Shown: positions 1 to 8,292 of the stretch, piece after piece
Layout: each line of letters begins with the position of its first letter
Position numbering within the stretch: position 1 is the first letter of the stretch
NCBI RefSeq assembly: GCF_014137995.1
Contig: NZ_JACGWV010000003.1
Span: forward strand, 1-64,000
Source of the DNA: Promicromonospora sukumoe
GTDB lineage: Bacteria > Actinomycetota > Actinomycetes > Actinomycetales > Cellulomonadaceae
Direction of reading: 5' to 3'
Length of the DNA: 64,000 bases
Position numbers and translations under genes: made by a program
The notes under the pieces: generated by a model
Databases searched by the model: none
What the model was told of the DNA's origin: nothing
Seen by the model: the letters and a program-made list of their open reading frames with translations, nothing else

Positions 1-701
1 CGTTCGCCGTCGGCGGCGTCGGCAACTACACCGCGGTCCTGAACCACGACCAGTTCAACTACTGGTCGGCGATCGGGAACAGCTTCCTGATGGCCGGCGG
101 GTCCACGGTGATCATCGTCGTCATCTCCTGCCTGGGCGGCTTCGCCTTCTCCCGGATGCGGTTCCCCGGGCGGGTCTTCCTCTACCGGGCACTGCTCGCG
201 TGCCTCGCCGTGCCCGTCGCCTCCGTGGTGACGCCGCTGTTCTTCTCGATCAACAGCCTCGGCCTCCGCGACAGCTACTTCGGCGTGATCATCCCGCTCG
301 TCGCGTTCAACGTGATGACGATGCTCCTGCTGACCAAGAACCACTTCGACGGCATCCCCACGGAGCTCGTGGAGGCCGCGACCATCGACGGCGCGCGCCC
401 CTTCGGCGTCCTGTGGCGCATCTTCCTGCCGCTCAGCGGCCCGCTGCTGGCCAACGTCAGCGTGCTCTCGTTCGTGTACTCCTGGAACGAGTACCTGCTC
501 CCGAACCTGCTCATCTCGTCGCCCGAGAAGTACCCGGTGACCCAGGCCATCGCGCTGCTCCAGTTCGAGCGCATGAGCCAGGAGCAGATCGGCCAGCTCT
601 ACGCGGGCCTGATCCTCATGACCATCCCCTCGGTCATCGTCTACCTCTTCAGCCAGCGCTACCTGCAGTCGGGCCTCACGGCCGGCGCCGTCAAGAGCTG
701 A
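1..701 (+). CDS. ABC sugar transporter permease (MalG type), 5' end outside window
   Basis: Inner-membrane permease of a carbohydrate ABC importer. The reading frame is already open at base 3, so the true start lies upstream of the window. The visible part has several hydrophobic helices and the EAA loop (ELVEAATIDGARPFGVLWRI), the cytoplasmic helix that contacts the ATPase; family members end about 80 residues after it, as here. The binding-protein gene follows after 62 bases, so both belong to one importer. No ATPase is visible; such systems often share MsiK-like ATPases encoded elsewhere (family knowledge). The substrate is probably an oligosaccharide from arabinan or galactan, inferred from the neighbouring GH51 and GH2 genes. 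Confidence 0.9.
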   Translation, partial: FAVGGVGNYTAVLNHDQFNYWSAIGNSFLMAGGSTVIIVVISCLGGFAFSRMRFPGRVFLYRALLACLAVPVASVVTPLFFSINSLGLRDSYFGVIIPLVAFNVMTMLLLTKNHFDGIPTELVEAATIDGARPFGVLWRIFLPLSGPLLANVSVLSFVYSWNEYLLPNLLISSPEKYPVTQAIALLQFERMSQEQIGQLYAGLILMTIPSVIVYLFSQRYLQSGLTAGAVKS

Positions 702-763
702 AGGAAACACCGCGACCCGTTCCAACGGCCCGCACCAGCACTGTTCACCATCAAGGAGGATCA

Positions 764-2074
764 ATGTTCAGATCGCCTCGTGCCGTCCCCCGTCGTCTGC
801 TCGCCGCCACCGGTGCGGCTTCCGCCCTCGTCCTGCTCGCCGGCTGCGCCGGCGGCGGTGACGACGGCGTCGCCGAGGACGGGACCGTCACCCTCACCTA
901 CCGCACCTGGATCCCGTCGCTCGAGCAGTGGCAGCCGATCGTCGACGCCTTCGAGGCCGAGAACCCCGACATCACGATCGACTTCCAGGGCGCGGACGGC
1001 GCCAGCGACTACCTCAGCGAGCTCGACAACCTCATCCTCGCGGGCGAGGTGCCGGACATGTACGGCATCCAGACGACGTCGTCGTTCGACGACTACGCGG
1101 AGTACGCGCTGGGCACCGACGAGTTCGCCGCCGACTGGATCGACGGCGTCAAGCCCGAGCTCCTGGAGGAGACGACGACGTCGGACGGCGAGGTCAAGGC
1201 GCTGCCGATCCTCACGGCGGGCAGCGAGTTCTACCTCTACAACGAGACCCTCTTCGAGGAGCTCGGCCTGGAGCTGCCGACCGACTACGCGAGCCTGGTC
1301 GAGGTCAGCAAGGCCGCGCAGGACGCCGGCTACAGCAGCTTCGCGATGGGCGCCGCCGACACGTGGCACGCCGCCGACTTCTTCGTGTGGCTGAGCACCC
1401 AGTACGGCGACGGCGGCGAGATCTACGACGCGGCCGCCGGCGACATCCCCTGGGAGTCGGACACCCTCGTCGAGGCCGCGACCGCGTGGCAGAAGCTGTT
1501 CGACGACGGCGTGTTCCAGCAGGCGGCGACGTCGACCACGACCTACCCGTCCGCGCGCGACGACTACCTGCTCGCCCGCAAGTCGCTCGCCATGCCGACC
1601 GGCTCCTGGCACGTGAGCGCCACGCTCGCGGGCAACGCCGAGACGCCGGGCAGCGCCGTCGAGGACGACGTCCTCGGCATGGCCCCGTTCCCGACGGTCG
1701 GCGACAACCCGGCGACGTCGACCAGCGGTGTGGACTACGCGCTCGCGCTGAGCGCCGACCTCGAGGGCGCCAAGCTCGACGCCGCCACCAAGTTCGCCGA
1801 GTTCCTCGCCGTCGGCGAGGGCCAGCAGATCTGGGTCGACACCCTGCAGGGCTTCCCGGCGGCGAACGACGTCAGCGCCGAGCTGTCCGAGGACGAGAGC
1901 GAGACCGCGCTGGAGAGCGTGCAGTCCGTGACCGACGCCCTCGCGGCCGCCGAGCACCCGCGCAAGCTGGTCTCGCCCGGCAACGACGGGCTGGAGAACG
2001 ACCTCGGCGTCGTGCTGCAGAACATCGCGAACGGCGCGGACCCGGCCGAGGAGCTGGCGACGCTCAACAACTAG
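764..2074 (+). CDS. ABC transporter sugar-binding lipoprotein (family 1)
   Basis: Extracellular solute-binding protein that captures the sugar for the upstream permease. The start at ATG 764 follows an AAGGAGG ribosome site. The N-terminus is a lipoprotein signal: basic MFRSPRAVPRRLL, hydrophobic stretch, then lipobox LLAGC, so the mature protein should be lipid-anchored at the cysteine near residue 29. At 436 residues it has the usual length of COG1653-type binding proteins, and the body reads as one (TYRTWIPSLEQWQPIVDAFE, then a late AxKFAEFL helix). It ends before two tandem long hairpins. Binding-protein identity is firm; the ligand is inferred from context. Confidence 0.92.
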   Translation: MFRSPRAVPRRLLAATGAASALVLLAGCAGGGDDGVAEDGTVTLTYRTWIPSLEQWQPIVDAFEAENPDITIDFQGADGASDYLSELDNLILAGEVPDMYGIQTTSSFDDYAEYALGTDEFAADWIDGVKPELLEETTTSDGEVKALPILTAGSEFYLYNETLFEELGLELPTDYASLVEVSKAAQDAGYSSFAMGAADTWHAADFFVWLSTQYGDGGEIYDAAAGDIPWESDTLVEAATAWQKLFDDGVFQQAATSTTTYPSARDDYLLARKSLAMPTGSWHVSATLAGNAETPGSAVEDDVLGMAPFPTVGDNPATSTSGVDYALALSADLEGAKLDAATKFAEFLAVGEGQQIWVDTLQGFPAANDVSAELSEDESETALESVQSVTDALAAAEHPRKLVSPGNDGLENDLGVVLQNIANGADPAEELATLNN

Positions 2075-2120
2075 CGGGGGGCGGGCCTCGGCCCGCTCCA
2101 TCCCCGGCTGTCGCGGTAAC

Positions 2121-2167
2121 CCAGCGATTGTGCCCGGAACACCCCGTGTTCCGGGCACAATCGCTGG
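2121..2167. terminator. Long perfect hairpin 1 of tandem pair, convergent gene ends
   Basis: A 22-bp perfect inverted repeat (2121-2142 with 2146-2167) closed by a three-base CCC loop. It begins CCAGCGATTGTGCCCGG. It lies between the stop of the binding-protein gene and the stop of the convergent arabinofuranosidase gene, so it can terminate both. There is no U-tract, as is common for actinobacterial terminators. A sister hairpin follows 23 bases later. Confidence 0.7.
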
Positions 2168-2190
2168 TTAGACCAACACGCCAGCGCGAA

Positions 2191-2238
2191 CCAGCGATTG
2201 GGCCCGGAAACCAGGTGGTTTCCGGGCCCAATCGCTGG
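2191..2238. terminator. Long perfect hairpin 2 of tandem pair
   Basis: A 23-bp perfect inverted repeat (2191-2213 with 2216-2238) with a two-base loop. It begins CCAGCGATTGGGCCCGG, so it is a sequence relative of the first hairpin with compensating changes on both arms. Both right arms are followed by GGTTAGAC or GGGTAGAC. Conserved pairing with changed sequence argues for an RNA or DNA hairpin role. Confidence 0.7.
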
Positions 2239-2299
2239 GTAGACGAGCACATCAGCGCGGCGGCTCAGCCGACGGCGCCGGCTCAGCCGGCGGCCGCGC

Positions 2300-3811
2300 T
2301 CAGCGGGTCGCGCGGAGGCGCAGCACCGTCCAGGAGACCGGCGGGAGCTCGATCGAGACCGTCCCGGCCTCGACGCGCGCCGTGGTGTTCGGCTTCGGGA
2401 GCACCGACGTCGAGTCCTCGGCGGACGCGCGCCAGTGGTGGTCGTCGTTCGCGAGGGTCAGGGCCTCGACCACCTCGACGTCGCCGAACGCGCCCACGGG
2501 CACCTCGACGCGGGTGGCGGCGTCCTGCGCGCGGTTGACCACGAACACGGTCAGCGCCGACCCGTCGGCGTCCCAGGTCGTCACAGCGTCCACCAGGTCC
2601 GAGGAGCCGAACCGCTTGTTCTCGTAGCCCGGCGAGTCGATGGCGACCCGCAGCACCTCGCCCGCGGCGTGCCGCGACGTGAGCGCGAACGGGTGGAACG
2701 TCGTCTGCCGCCAGGCCGGGCCGCCCGGCTCGGTCGCGATGGGCGCCAGCGCGTTGACGAGCTGCGCCTGGCTGGCCGAGTGCACCCGGTCGGTGTTGCG
2801 CAGCAGCGAGATGAGCAGGTTGCCCACCACCACGGCGTCCGCGACGGTGTAGACGTCCTCCTCCAGGCGCGGCGCCTTGTCCCAGCGGCCGCCGGACGCC
2901 TTGATCGGGTCCTCCTCCTGGTGGTACCAGACGTTCCACTCGTCGAACGAGATGGCGATCTTCTTGGGCGACTTGCGCGCGACCCCCACGGCGTCGACGG
3001 TCGCCGCGACCGAGGCCACGAAGTAGTCCATGTCGACGGCGCTCGCGAGGAACGAGCCGAGGTCGTCCTCCTCGCGGTAGTAGGCGTGCGCCGAGATCAT
3101 GTCCACCTCGTCGTACGCCTCGGTGAGCACCGTGCGCTCCCACTCGCCGAAGGTCGGCATGCCAGAGCCCGAGGACCCGCACGCGACGAGCACCACGTTC
3201 GGGTCGAGCTGGCGCATCGCGCGCGCCGTCTCGGTGGCGAGCCGCCCGTACTCCTCGGCGGTCTTGTGGCCGAGCTGCCACGGGCCGTCCATCTCGTTGC
3301 CGAGGCACCAGAGCTGGATCGCGTGCGGCTCCTCGACGCCGTGCTTGCGGCGCAGGTCGCTCAGCTCGGTGCCGCCGGGGTGGTTGGCGTACTCGAGCAG
3401 GTCGAGCGCCTCGGCGATGCCGCGCGTGCCCAGGTTGACCGCCATCATCGGCGTGGTGCCGGAGGCCTGGGTCCAGGCCATGAACTCGTTCAGCCCGAAC
3501 TCGTTGGTCTCGATCGAGTGCCAGGCGAGGTCCAGGCGGGTCGGCCGCTCCTCGCGGGGGCCCACGCCGTCCTCCCAGCGGTAGCCCGAGACGAAGTTGC
3601 CGCCCGGGTAGCGGACGGTGCTGACGCCCATCTCCCGCACCAGGTCGAGCACGTCGCCACGGAACCCGTTCTCGTCGGCGGTCGGGTGGCCGGGCTCGTA
3701 GATGCCCGTGTAGACGCAGCGTCCCAGGTGCTCGACGAAGCTCCCGAAGGTGCCGCGGCGCACGGGTCCGACGACGAACGATGGGTCGATCGCGAGGCGG
3801 GCGGAGTGCAC
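2300..3811 (-). CDS. abfA: Alpha-L-arabinofuranosidase, GH51
   Basis: Releases terminal alpha-L-arabinofuranose from arabinan, arabinoxylan or arabinogalactan fragments. The 503-residue length is standard for bacterial GH51. The acid/base sits in CLGNEMDGPWQ (Glu173) and the nucleophile in SFDEWNVWY (Glu291), both in the places expected for clan GH-A; the N-terminal GTFGSFVEHLGRCVYTGIY is also typical. No signal peptide, so it acts in the cytoplasm on imported oligosaccharides. The start is a GTG preceded by GGAAGGAC. It diverges from the beta-galactosidase gene across a region with two LacI-type operators, so both are probably controlled together. It converges with the sugar ABC importer genes. 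Confidence 0.95.
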   Translation of the reverse strand: MHSARLAIDPSFVVGPVRRGTFGSFVEHLGRCVYTGIYEPGHPTADENGFRGDVLDLVREMGVSTVRYPGGNFVSGYRWEDGVGPREERPTRLDLAWHSIETNEFGLNEFMAWTQASGTTPMMAVNLGTRGIAEALDLLEYANHPGGTELSDLRRKHGVEEPHAIQLWCLGNEMDGPWQLGHKTAEEYGRLATETARAMRQLDPNVVLVACGSSGSGMPTFGEWERTVLTEAYDEVDMISAHAYYREEDDLGSFLASAVDMDYFVASVAATVDAVGVARKSPKKIAISFDEWNVWYHQEEDPIKASGGRWDKAPRLEEDVYTVADAVVVGNLLISLLRNTDRVHSASQAQLVNALAPIATEPGGPAWRQTTFHPFALTSRHAAGEVLRVAIDSPGYENKRFGSSDLVDAVTTWDADGSALTVFVVNRAQDAATRVEVPVGAFGDVEVVEALTLANDDHHWRASAEDSTSVLPKPNTTARVEAGTVSIELPPVSWTVLRLRATR

Positions 3812-3845
3812 GAGTAGTCACTGTCCTTCCAGAGGAACGGTCATA

Positions 3846-3859
3846 GTTCAGCGTTGGAC
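3846..3859. promoter_or_regulatory. LacI-type operator, imperfect copy
   Basis: GTTCAGCGTTGGAC differs from the perfect palindrome 60 bases away at two positions. It is 35 bases upstream of the abfA start codon. Central CG and 14-bp dyad are typical of LacI-family sites. No LacI gene is in the window. Confidence 0.55.
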
Positions 3860-3905
3860 CAAACGGCCCAGGGCGGCGTTTGGCCCAGCGCCGGCGGCCA
3901 GTATA

Positions 3906-3919
3906 GTTCAACGTTGAAC
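3906..3919. promoter_or_regulatory. LacI-type operator, perfect palindrome
   Basis: GTTCAACGTTGAAC is a perfect 14-bp palindrome in an AT-containing patch of otherwise GC-rich DNA, between the divergent abfA and lacZ starts. With the copy at 3846 the spacing is 60 bp (centre to centre), which would allow looping or joint repression of both promoters. The inverted pair CCAAACG/CGTTTGG (3859-3865 and 3877-3883) lies between them. Confidence 0.6.
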
Positions 3920-3991
3920 GCACCCGGGTGTAGCGTCGCGCCAGGCGCTCTCGATCGTGCGCTTCCCCGACCGACGCCGCCTGGAGGAGTC

Positions 3992-6979
3992 ATGACCATC
4001 ACCCACGAGACCGTTGCCGTCCCGGACGGCGTCGTAGCACCGCGGTTCCGCCCGCCGGCCGGCGCGTCGAGCGCCACGACCGTGTCGCTCGACGGCGACT
4101 GGCGGTTCCGGCTGTTCCCGCACCCGGACACGGGCGTGGACCGCGCGGAGCCCGGGGAGGACTGGGACCGCCTGGCCGTGCCGGGCCACTGGCAGCTCGC
4201 CGGCGCCCCGCACTCCTGGCCGTACGGCGTGCCCGAGTACAACAACAAGCTCTTTCCGTTCCCGATCGAGCCGCCCCACGTGCCCGACGACAACCCGACG
4301 GGCGAGTACCGCACCACGCTGCGCCTGCCTGCGGACTGGCCCGAGGGCGGCCGCACCCTGCTGCGCTTCGAGGGCGTGGACTCCTGGTTCCAGGTGTCGC
4401 TCGACGGCGAGCTGCTCGCCACGTCGCACGGCTCCCGCCTGCCCACCGAGATCGACCTGACCGACCGGCTGCGGCCCGGCACCGACCACCTGCTCGCGGT
4501 GCGCGTCACCAAGTGGTCGGCCATGTCGTACGCCGAGGACCAGGACCAGTGGTGGCTCTCCGGCATCTTCCGCAGCGTCTCGCTGGAGCACCGCCCGGCC
4601 GGCGCGCTCGACGACGTCCGCGTGCACGCGGCCTACGACCACGCCACCGGGACGGGCACGCTGCGGGTCGACGCCGCGAGCGTCGTCGGCGCCGGCCTTG
4701 ACGCCGTCGCCGCCCAGGTGACCGTGCCGGAGCTCGGCCTCGCAGCGGCGTCGGGCGAGGAGATCCGGGCGGCCGTCGAGCCGTGGAGCGCCGAGCGGCC
4801 GCGGCTCTACGACGTCGTCGTCACGACGGACACCGAGACGGTGACCCTCTCCGTCGGCTTCCGCACCGTCTCGATCGAGGACGGCGTGTTCCTCGTCAAC
4901 GGGCGGCCCGTCAAGCTGCGCGGCGTCAACCGCCACGAGTTCGACCCGCTGCGCGGCCGGTCGGTGACCCCGGAGCGGATGCTCGAGGACGTGCTGCTCA
5001 TGAAGCGGCACCACATCAACGCCGTCCGGACGAGCCACTACCCGCCGCACCCGCACTTCCTGGACCTGTGCGACCGCCACGGCCTCTACGTCATCGACGA
5101 GAACGACCTGGAGACGCACGGCTTCGAGGACGAGCGGGGCTGGGAGGGCAACCCGGTGAACGACCCGGACTGGACCGAGGTGCTGGTCGACCGCGTCACC
5201 CGGATGGTGCGCCGCGACGGCCACCACGCGAGCATCGTCCTGTGGTCGCTCGGCAACGAGGCGGGCGGCGGCATCAACGTCCCCGCCATGGCCGACGCCG
5301 TCCGCGCGCTCGACCCGAGCCGCCCCATCCACTACGAGGGCGACTGGTCCAGCGAGCACGTGGACGTGTACTCCCGGATGTACGCCGAGTCCGAGCACGT
5401 GGACCTCATCGGGCAGGGCATCGAGCCCGCGCTGGAGCGCGCCGACGCCGATGCCCGCCGCCGCGGCATGCCGTTCCTGCAGTGCGAGTACGCGCACGCG
5501 ATGGGCAACGGCCCGGGCGGCCTGTCCGACTACGACGCGCTGTTCGACCGGTACCCGCGCCTGATGGGCGGGTTCATCTGGGAGTGGATCGACCACGGCC
5601 TGACCCGCACGGACGCCGACGGGAACCTGTTCTCGGCGTACGGCGGAGACTTCGGCGAGCGGTTCCACGACGGCACGTTCATCGCCGACGGCCTGCTGCT
5701 GCCCGACCGCACGCCCTCGCCGGGCCTGCTGGAGACGGCGGCGGTGTTCGCGCCGGTCCGGATCGACGCCCAGCCGGACGGCACCCTGCTGGTGCGTAAC
5801 CGTTACGCGTTCCGGGACACGAGCCACGCCGAGCTGCGCTGGACGCTGCACCGCGGCGAGGAGGAGCTGGCTTCGGGCCTGCTCGACCTGGTGCTGGAGG
5901 CCGGGGCCGAGGCCGTCGTCCGCCCGCCGGCCGACCTGGCCCTGCCGGAGCCGGGCGACGCGCCGGTCTGGTGGACCCTGCGCGCGGTGCAGCAGAAGGC
6001 GGACGCGCTGGAGGAGGCCTGGCTGGAGACCGGGTTCGTGCTCGGCGCGGGGCAGCTCCTGCTCGTCGAGCCGGCGCCCCTGGTGGCGCCGTCCGGCCGC
6101 GTGACCACCGGGGCCGACGGCGGGTACGTGGCCGGCCCGGCCAGGTTCGACCGCCGCGGCGACCTGCGCTCGCTCGCGGGCCGCGAGGTGCACGCCTTCC
6201 GGGTGGACGGCTGGCGGGCGCCGACCGACAACGACCGCCGCGCGGGCATGTGGCGCGGGCTGTCCGACGCCGAGGTGTGGCGCAGCACGAGCATGCACCT
6301 GCTGGCCGAGCGCAAGGCCGGGGTCGCGGTGAGCGAGGCCGGTGCGCTGGAGATCGACGCGCGGATCGCGGGCCCGACGACGCGCGCGGGCTTCGCCACG
6401 CGCTACACCTGGCAGCCCGTCACCGACGCGCCGGACGCCGTCGAGCTGGTGGTCGACATCCAGCCCGAGGGCCGCTGGCCGGAGAGCGTCGCGCGCCTCG
6501 GCGTGCTGCTCGCGCTCGACGAGCCGCGTGCGGTCGACGCGGGCGTGCGCTGGACCGGTCTCGGCCCGGACGAGTCGTACGCGGACTCGAGGGCGGCCGC
6601 CCTCGGCGGGGCGTGGGAGCACTCGGTCGCCGACTGGCAGACCCGCTACACGCACCCGCAGGAGAACGGCGCGCGCCGCGGCGTCACGAGCGCCGTCCTG
6701 TCCTTCGCGGACGGCTCGGGCCTGCGGATCGACTCGGGCGAGGTGACGATCGGCGGACGCCCGCAGGTCGGCTTCGAGCTGTCGCTGCGCCCGTGGTCCG
6801 ACGAGGCGCTCGACCGTGCGGCGCACCCGCACGAGCTGGTGCCGGACGGCCGGCTCTGGCTGCACCTCGACGCCGCGCAGCACGGCGTCGGCAGCGCGGC
6901 CTGCGGTCCGGGCGTGCTGCCGAACGCCCAGCTGCACGTCGCGCCGGTCCGGATGCGGCTGCGCTTCACCACCCTCTGA
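3992..6979 (+). CDS. lacZ: Beta-galactosidase, GH2 (LacZ type)
   Basis: Hydrolyses terminal beta-D-galactosides. The 995 residues match the five-domain LacZ architecture: jelly roll (WRFRLFPHPDTGVD to about 200), immunoglobulin-like domains, TIM barrel (from GVNRHEFDPLRGRSVT), and the C-terminal beta-galactosidase small chain. The acid/base is Glu423 in SLGNEAGGG and the nucleophile Glu499 in LQCEYAHAMGNGPGG; FIWEWIDHG follows. There is no signal peptide, so it is cytoplasmic. GGAGG precedes ATG 3992 at good spacing; an upstream in-frame ATG lies inside the operator region and is unlikely. It is divergent from abfA; together they would degrade arabinogalactan-type fragments. A strong terminator follows. 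Confidence 0.95.
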   Translation: MTITHETVAVPDGVVAPRFRPPAGASSATTVSLDGDWRFRLFPHPDTGVDRAEPGEDWDRLAVPGHWQLAGAPHSWPYGVPEYNNKLFPFPIEPPHVPDDNPTGEYRTTLRLPADWPEGGRTLLRFEGVDSWFQVSLDGELLATSHGSRLPTEIDLTDRLRPGTDHLLAVRVTKWSAMSYAEDQDQWWLSGIFRSVSLEHRPAGALDDVRVHAAYDHATGTGTLRVDAASVVGAGLDAVAAQVTVPELGLAAASGEEIRAAVEPWSAERPRLYDVVVTTDTETVTLSVGFRTVSIEDGVFLVNGRPVKLRGVNRHEFDPLRGRSVTPERMLEDVLLMKRHHINAVRTSHYPPHPHFLDLCDRHGLYVIDENDLETHGFEDERGWEGNPVNDPDWTEVLVDRVTRMVRRDGHHASIVLWSLGNEAGGGINVPAMADAVRALDPSRPIHYEGDWSSEHVDVYSRMYAESEHVDLIGQGIEPALERADADARRRGMPFLQCEYAHAMGNGPGGLSDYDALFDRYPRLMGGFIWEWIDHGLTRTDADGNLFSAYGGDFGERFHDGTFIADGLLLPDRTPSPGLLETAAVFAPVRIDAQPDGTLLVRNRYAFRDTSHAELRWTLHRGEEELASGLLDLVLEAGAEAVVRPPADLALPEPGDAPVWWTLRAVQQKADALEEAWLETGFVLGAGQLLLVEPAPLVAPSGRVTTGADGGYVAGPARFDRRGDLRSLAGREVHAFRVDGWRAPTDNDRRAGMWRGLSDAEVWRSTSMHLLAERKAGVAVSEAGALEIDARIAGPTTRAGFATRYTWQPVTDAPDAVELVVDIQPEGRWPESVARLGVLLALDEPRAVDAGVRWTGLGPDESYADSRAAALGGAWEHSVADWQTRYTHPQENGARRGVTSAVLSFADGSGLRIDSGEVTIGGRPQVGFELSLRPWSDEALDRAAHPHELVPDGRLWLHLDAAQHGVGSAACGPGVLPNAQLHVAPVRMRLRFTTL

Positions 6980-7019
6980 GCCGCGTCTCGCGCCGCACCG
7001 CGCGAACCACTGGATGAGC

Positions 7020-7056
7020 CATCATGCCTGCCCCGCTCGCCGGGGCGGGCATGATG
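7020..7056 (+). terminator. Terminator or attenuator between lacZ and uxuA
   Basis: A 16-bp stem (7020-7035 with 7041-7056) with a five-base loop CTCGC and one G-U wobble. Only a short spacer and then the uxuA ribosome site follow. It probably ends lacZ transcription. Its right arm runs into the TGTATACA palindrome, so hairpin and operator overlap by two bases. Confidence 0.7.
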
Positions 7057-7062
7057 TATACA
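7055..7062. promoter_or_regulatory. Candidate GntR/FadR-type operator upstream of uxuA
   Basis: TGTATACA is an 8-bp palindrome 35 bases before the uxuA start. GntR-family regulators of hexuronate genes often use TGTATACA-like cores (family knowledge). No GntR gene is in the window, so the link is an inference. Confidence 0.4.
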
Positions 7063-7097
7063 AGAGCGGCTGGACAACGACGACGAGGAGAACCGCT

Positions 7098-8219
7098 GTG
7101 AAGATGGGCTTCCGCTGGTACGGCGAGGGCAACGACACCGTGACGCTGGATCACGTGCGCCAGATCCCTGGCGTGGAGACCATCGTGTGGAGTCTGCACG
7201 GCAAGCAGGCCGGCGAGGTGTGGGAGCAGGCGGAGATCGACGCCGAGATCGCCACGATCACGGGCCTGTCGGACCAGGCGCGGGCCCAGGGCATCACGAA
7301 GACGTTCGACGCCGAGGTGGTCGAGTCCGTCAACGTGCACGAGTCGATCAAGCTGGGCCGCACCGTGCTCGGGCTCAGCCGGGACGAGGCGATCGAGAAC
7401 TACATCACGACGATCCGCCGCCTCGGCCAGTCGGGCGTGAAGGTGGTCTGCTACAACTTCATGCCCGTCTTCGACTGGCTGCGCACCGACCTGTGGCACC
7501 CGCTGCCGGACGGCTCGACCGCGCTGTTCTACGAGAAGGCCGTCGTGGACAAGATGTCGCCCGAGAGCCTGATCGCCGACATGGAGGCCAACACCCACGG
7601 CCTGACCCTCCCGGGCTGGGAGCCGGAGCGGCTGGCGAGCTTCAGCGAGCTCAACGCCGCCTACGAGGGCGTGACGCACGACGACATGTACGCGAACTAC
7701 AAGTACTTCCTCGACGCGGTGATCCCCACCTGCGAGGAGGTCGACGTGAAGCTCGGCGTGCACCCGGACGACCCGCCCTTCGACGTGTTCGGCTGGCCGC
7801 GCGTGGTCTCCACCAAGGAGGGCCTCGCACGCGTGCTCGACCTGAACCCGAGCCCGTACAACGGCCTGACGCTCTGCCTGGGCAGCTTCTCCGCCAACCC
7901 GGAGCAGGACGCCGTCGACGCGGTGAAGACGTTCATGGACCGGATCCACTTCTCGCACGTGCGCAACATCAAGCACTTCGACAACGGTGACTTCACCGAG
8001 GTCGCGCACCGCGCGTGCGAGGGCAGCGTCGACACCACGGGCATCATGAAGGCCTACGCCGAGGCCGGCTACGAGGGCTACATCCGGCCCGACCACGGCC
8101 GCCACCTGTGGGACGAGAACACCACCAACAAGCCGCGCCCCGGGTACGGCCTGTACGACCGGGCGCTGGGCATCCAGTACCTGCTCGGCGCCTGGGACGC
8201 GTACCGCTACCAGGGCTGA
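7098..8219 (+). CDS. uxuA: Mannonate dehydratase
   Basis: Dehydrates D-mannonate to 2-keto-3-deoxy-gluconate in glucuronate breakdown (EC 4.2.1.8). The opening MKMGFRWYGEGNDTVTLDHV and the segments GVHPDDPPFDVFGWPR, HVRNIKHF and RPDHGRHLWDE are the characteristic UxuA metal and substrate loops of the TIM barrel. At 373 residues it is normal for the Gram-positive form. The GTG start is preceded by GAGGAG; the in-frame ATG two codons later is less well placed. The gene stands alone behind lacZ with its own operator-like palindrome, and the rest of the glucuronate pathway is not visible here. It suggests that glucuronate side chains of hemicellulose are also used. Confidence 0.93.
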   Translation: MKMGFRWYGEGNDTVTLDHVRQIPGVETIVWSLHGKQAGEVWEQAEIDAEIATITGLSDQARAQGITKTFDAEVVESVNVHESIKLGRTVLGLSRDEAIENYITTIRRLGQSGVKVVCYNFMPVFDWLRTDLWHPLPDGSTALFYEKAVVDKMSPESLIADMEANTHGLTLPGWEPERLASFSELNAAYEGVTHDDMYANYKYFLDAVIPTCEEVDVKLGVHPDDPPFDVFGWPRVVSTKEGLARVLDLNPSPYNGLTLCLGSFSANPEQDAVDAVKTFMDRIHFSHVRNIKHFDNGDFTEVAHRACEGSVDTTGIMKAYAEAGYEGYIRPDHGRHLWDENTTNKPRPGYGLYDRALGIQYLLGAWDAYRYQG

Positions 8220-8257
8220 TCCCAGGGCTGATCCAGGGCAGATCCAGCGCTGATTCC
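8211..8257 (+). repeat. Short tandem repeats across the uxuA stop codon
   Basis: Four imperfect copies of a 12-base unit, CAGGGCTGATCC, starting at 8211, 8223, 8234 and 8245. The first overlaps the last codons of uxuA and the TGA stop, and the later copies carry further TGA triplets. This looks like local slippage duplication. Confidence 0.7.
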
Positions 8258-8292
8258 TGGCGGGCCGGCGCTCCCGCTGCCATGATCCAGAC

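Noticed and set aside
2121..2238. Tandem hairpins considered as a minimal CRISPR array
   Set aside because: Only two units, each internally palindromic with two- or three-base loops, no spacer-like variable segment and no cas genes.
3908..6937. Very long open frame on the minus strand opposite lacZ (about 1000 codons)
   Set aside because: It mirrors the lacZ frame, is dominated by Arg, Val, Gly and His, and has no recognisable domain. In DNA this GC-rich, stop codons are rare in shadow frames.
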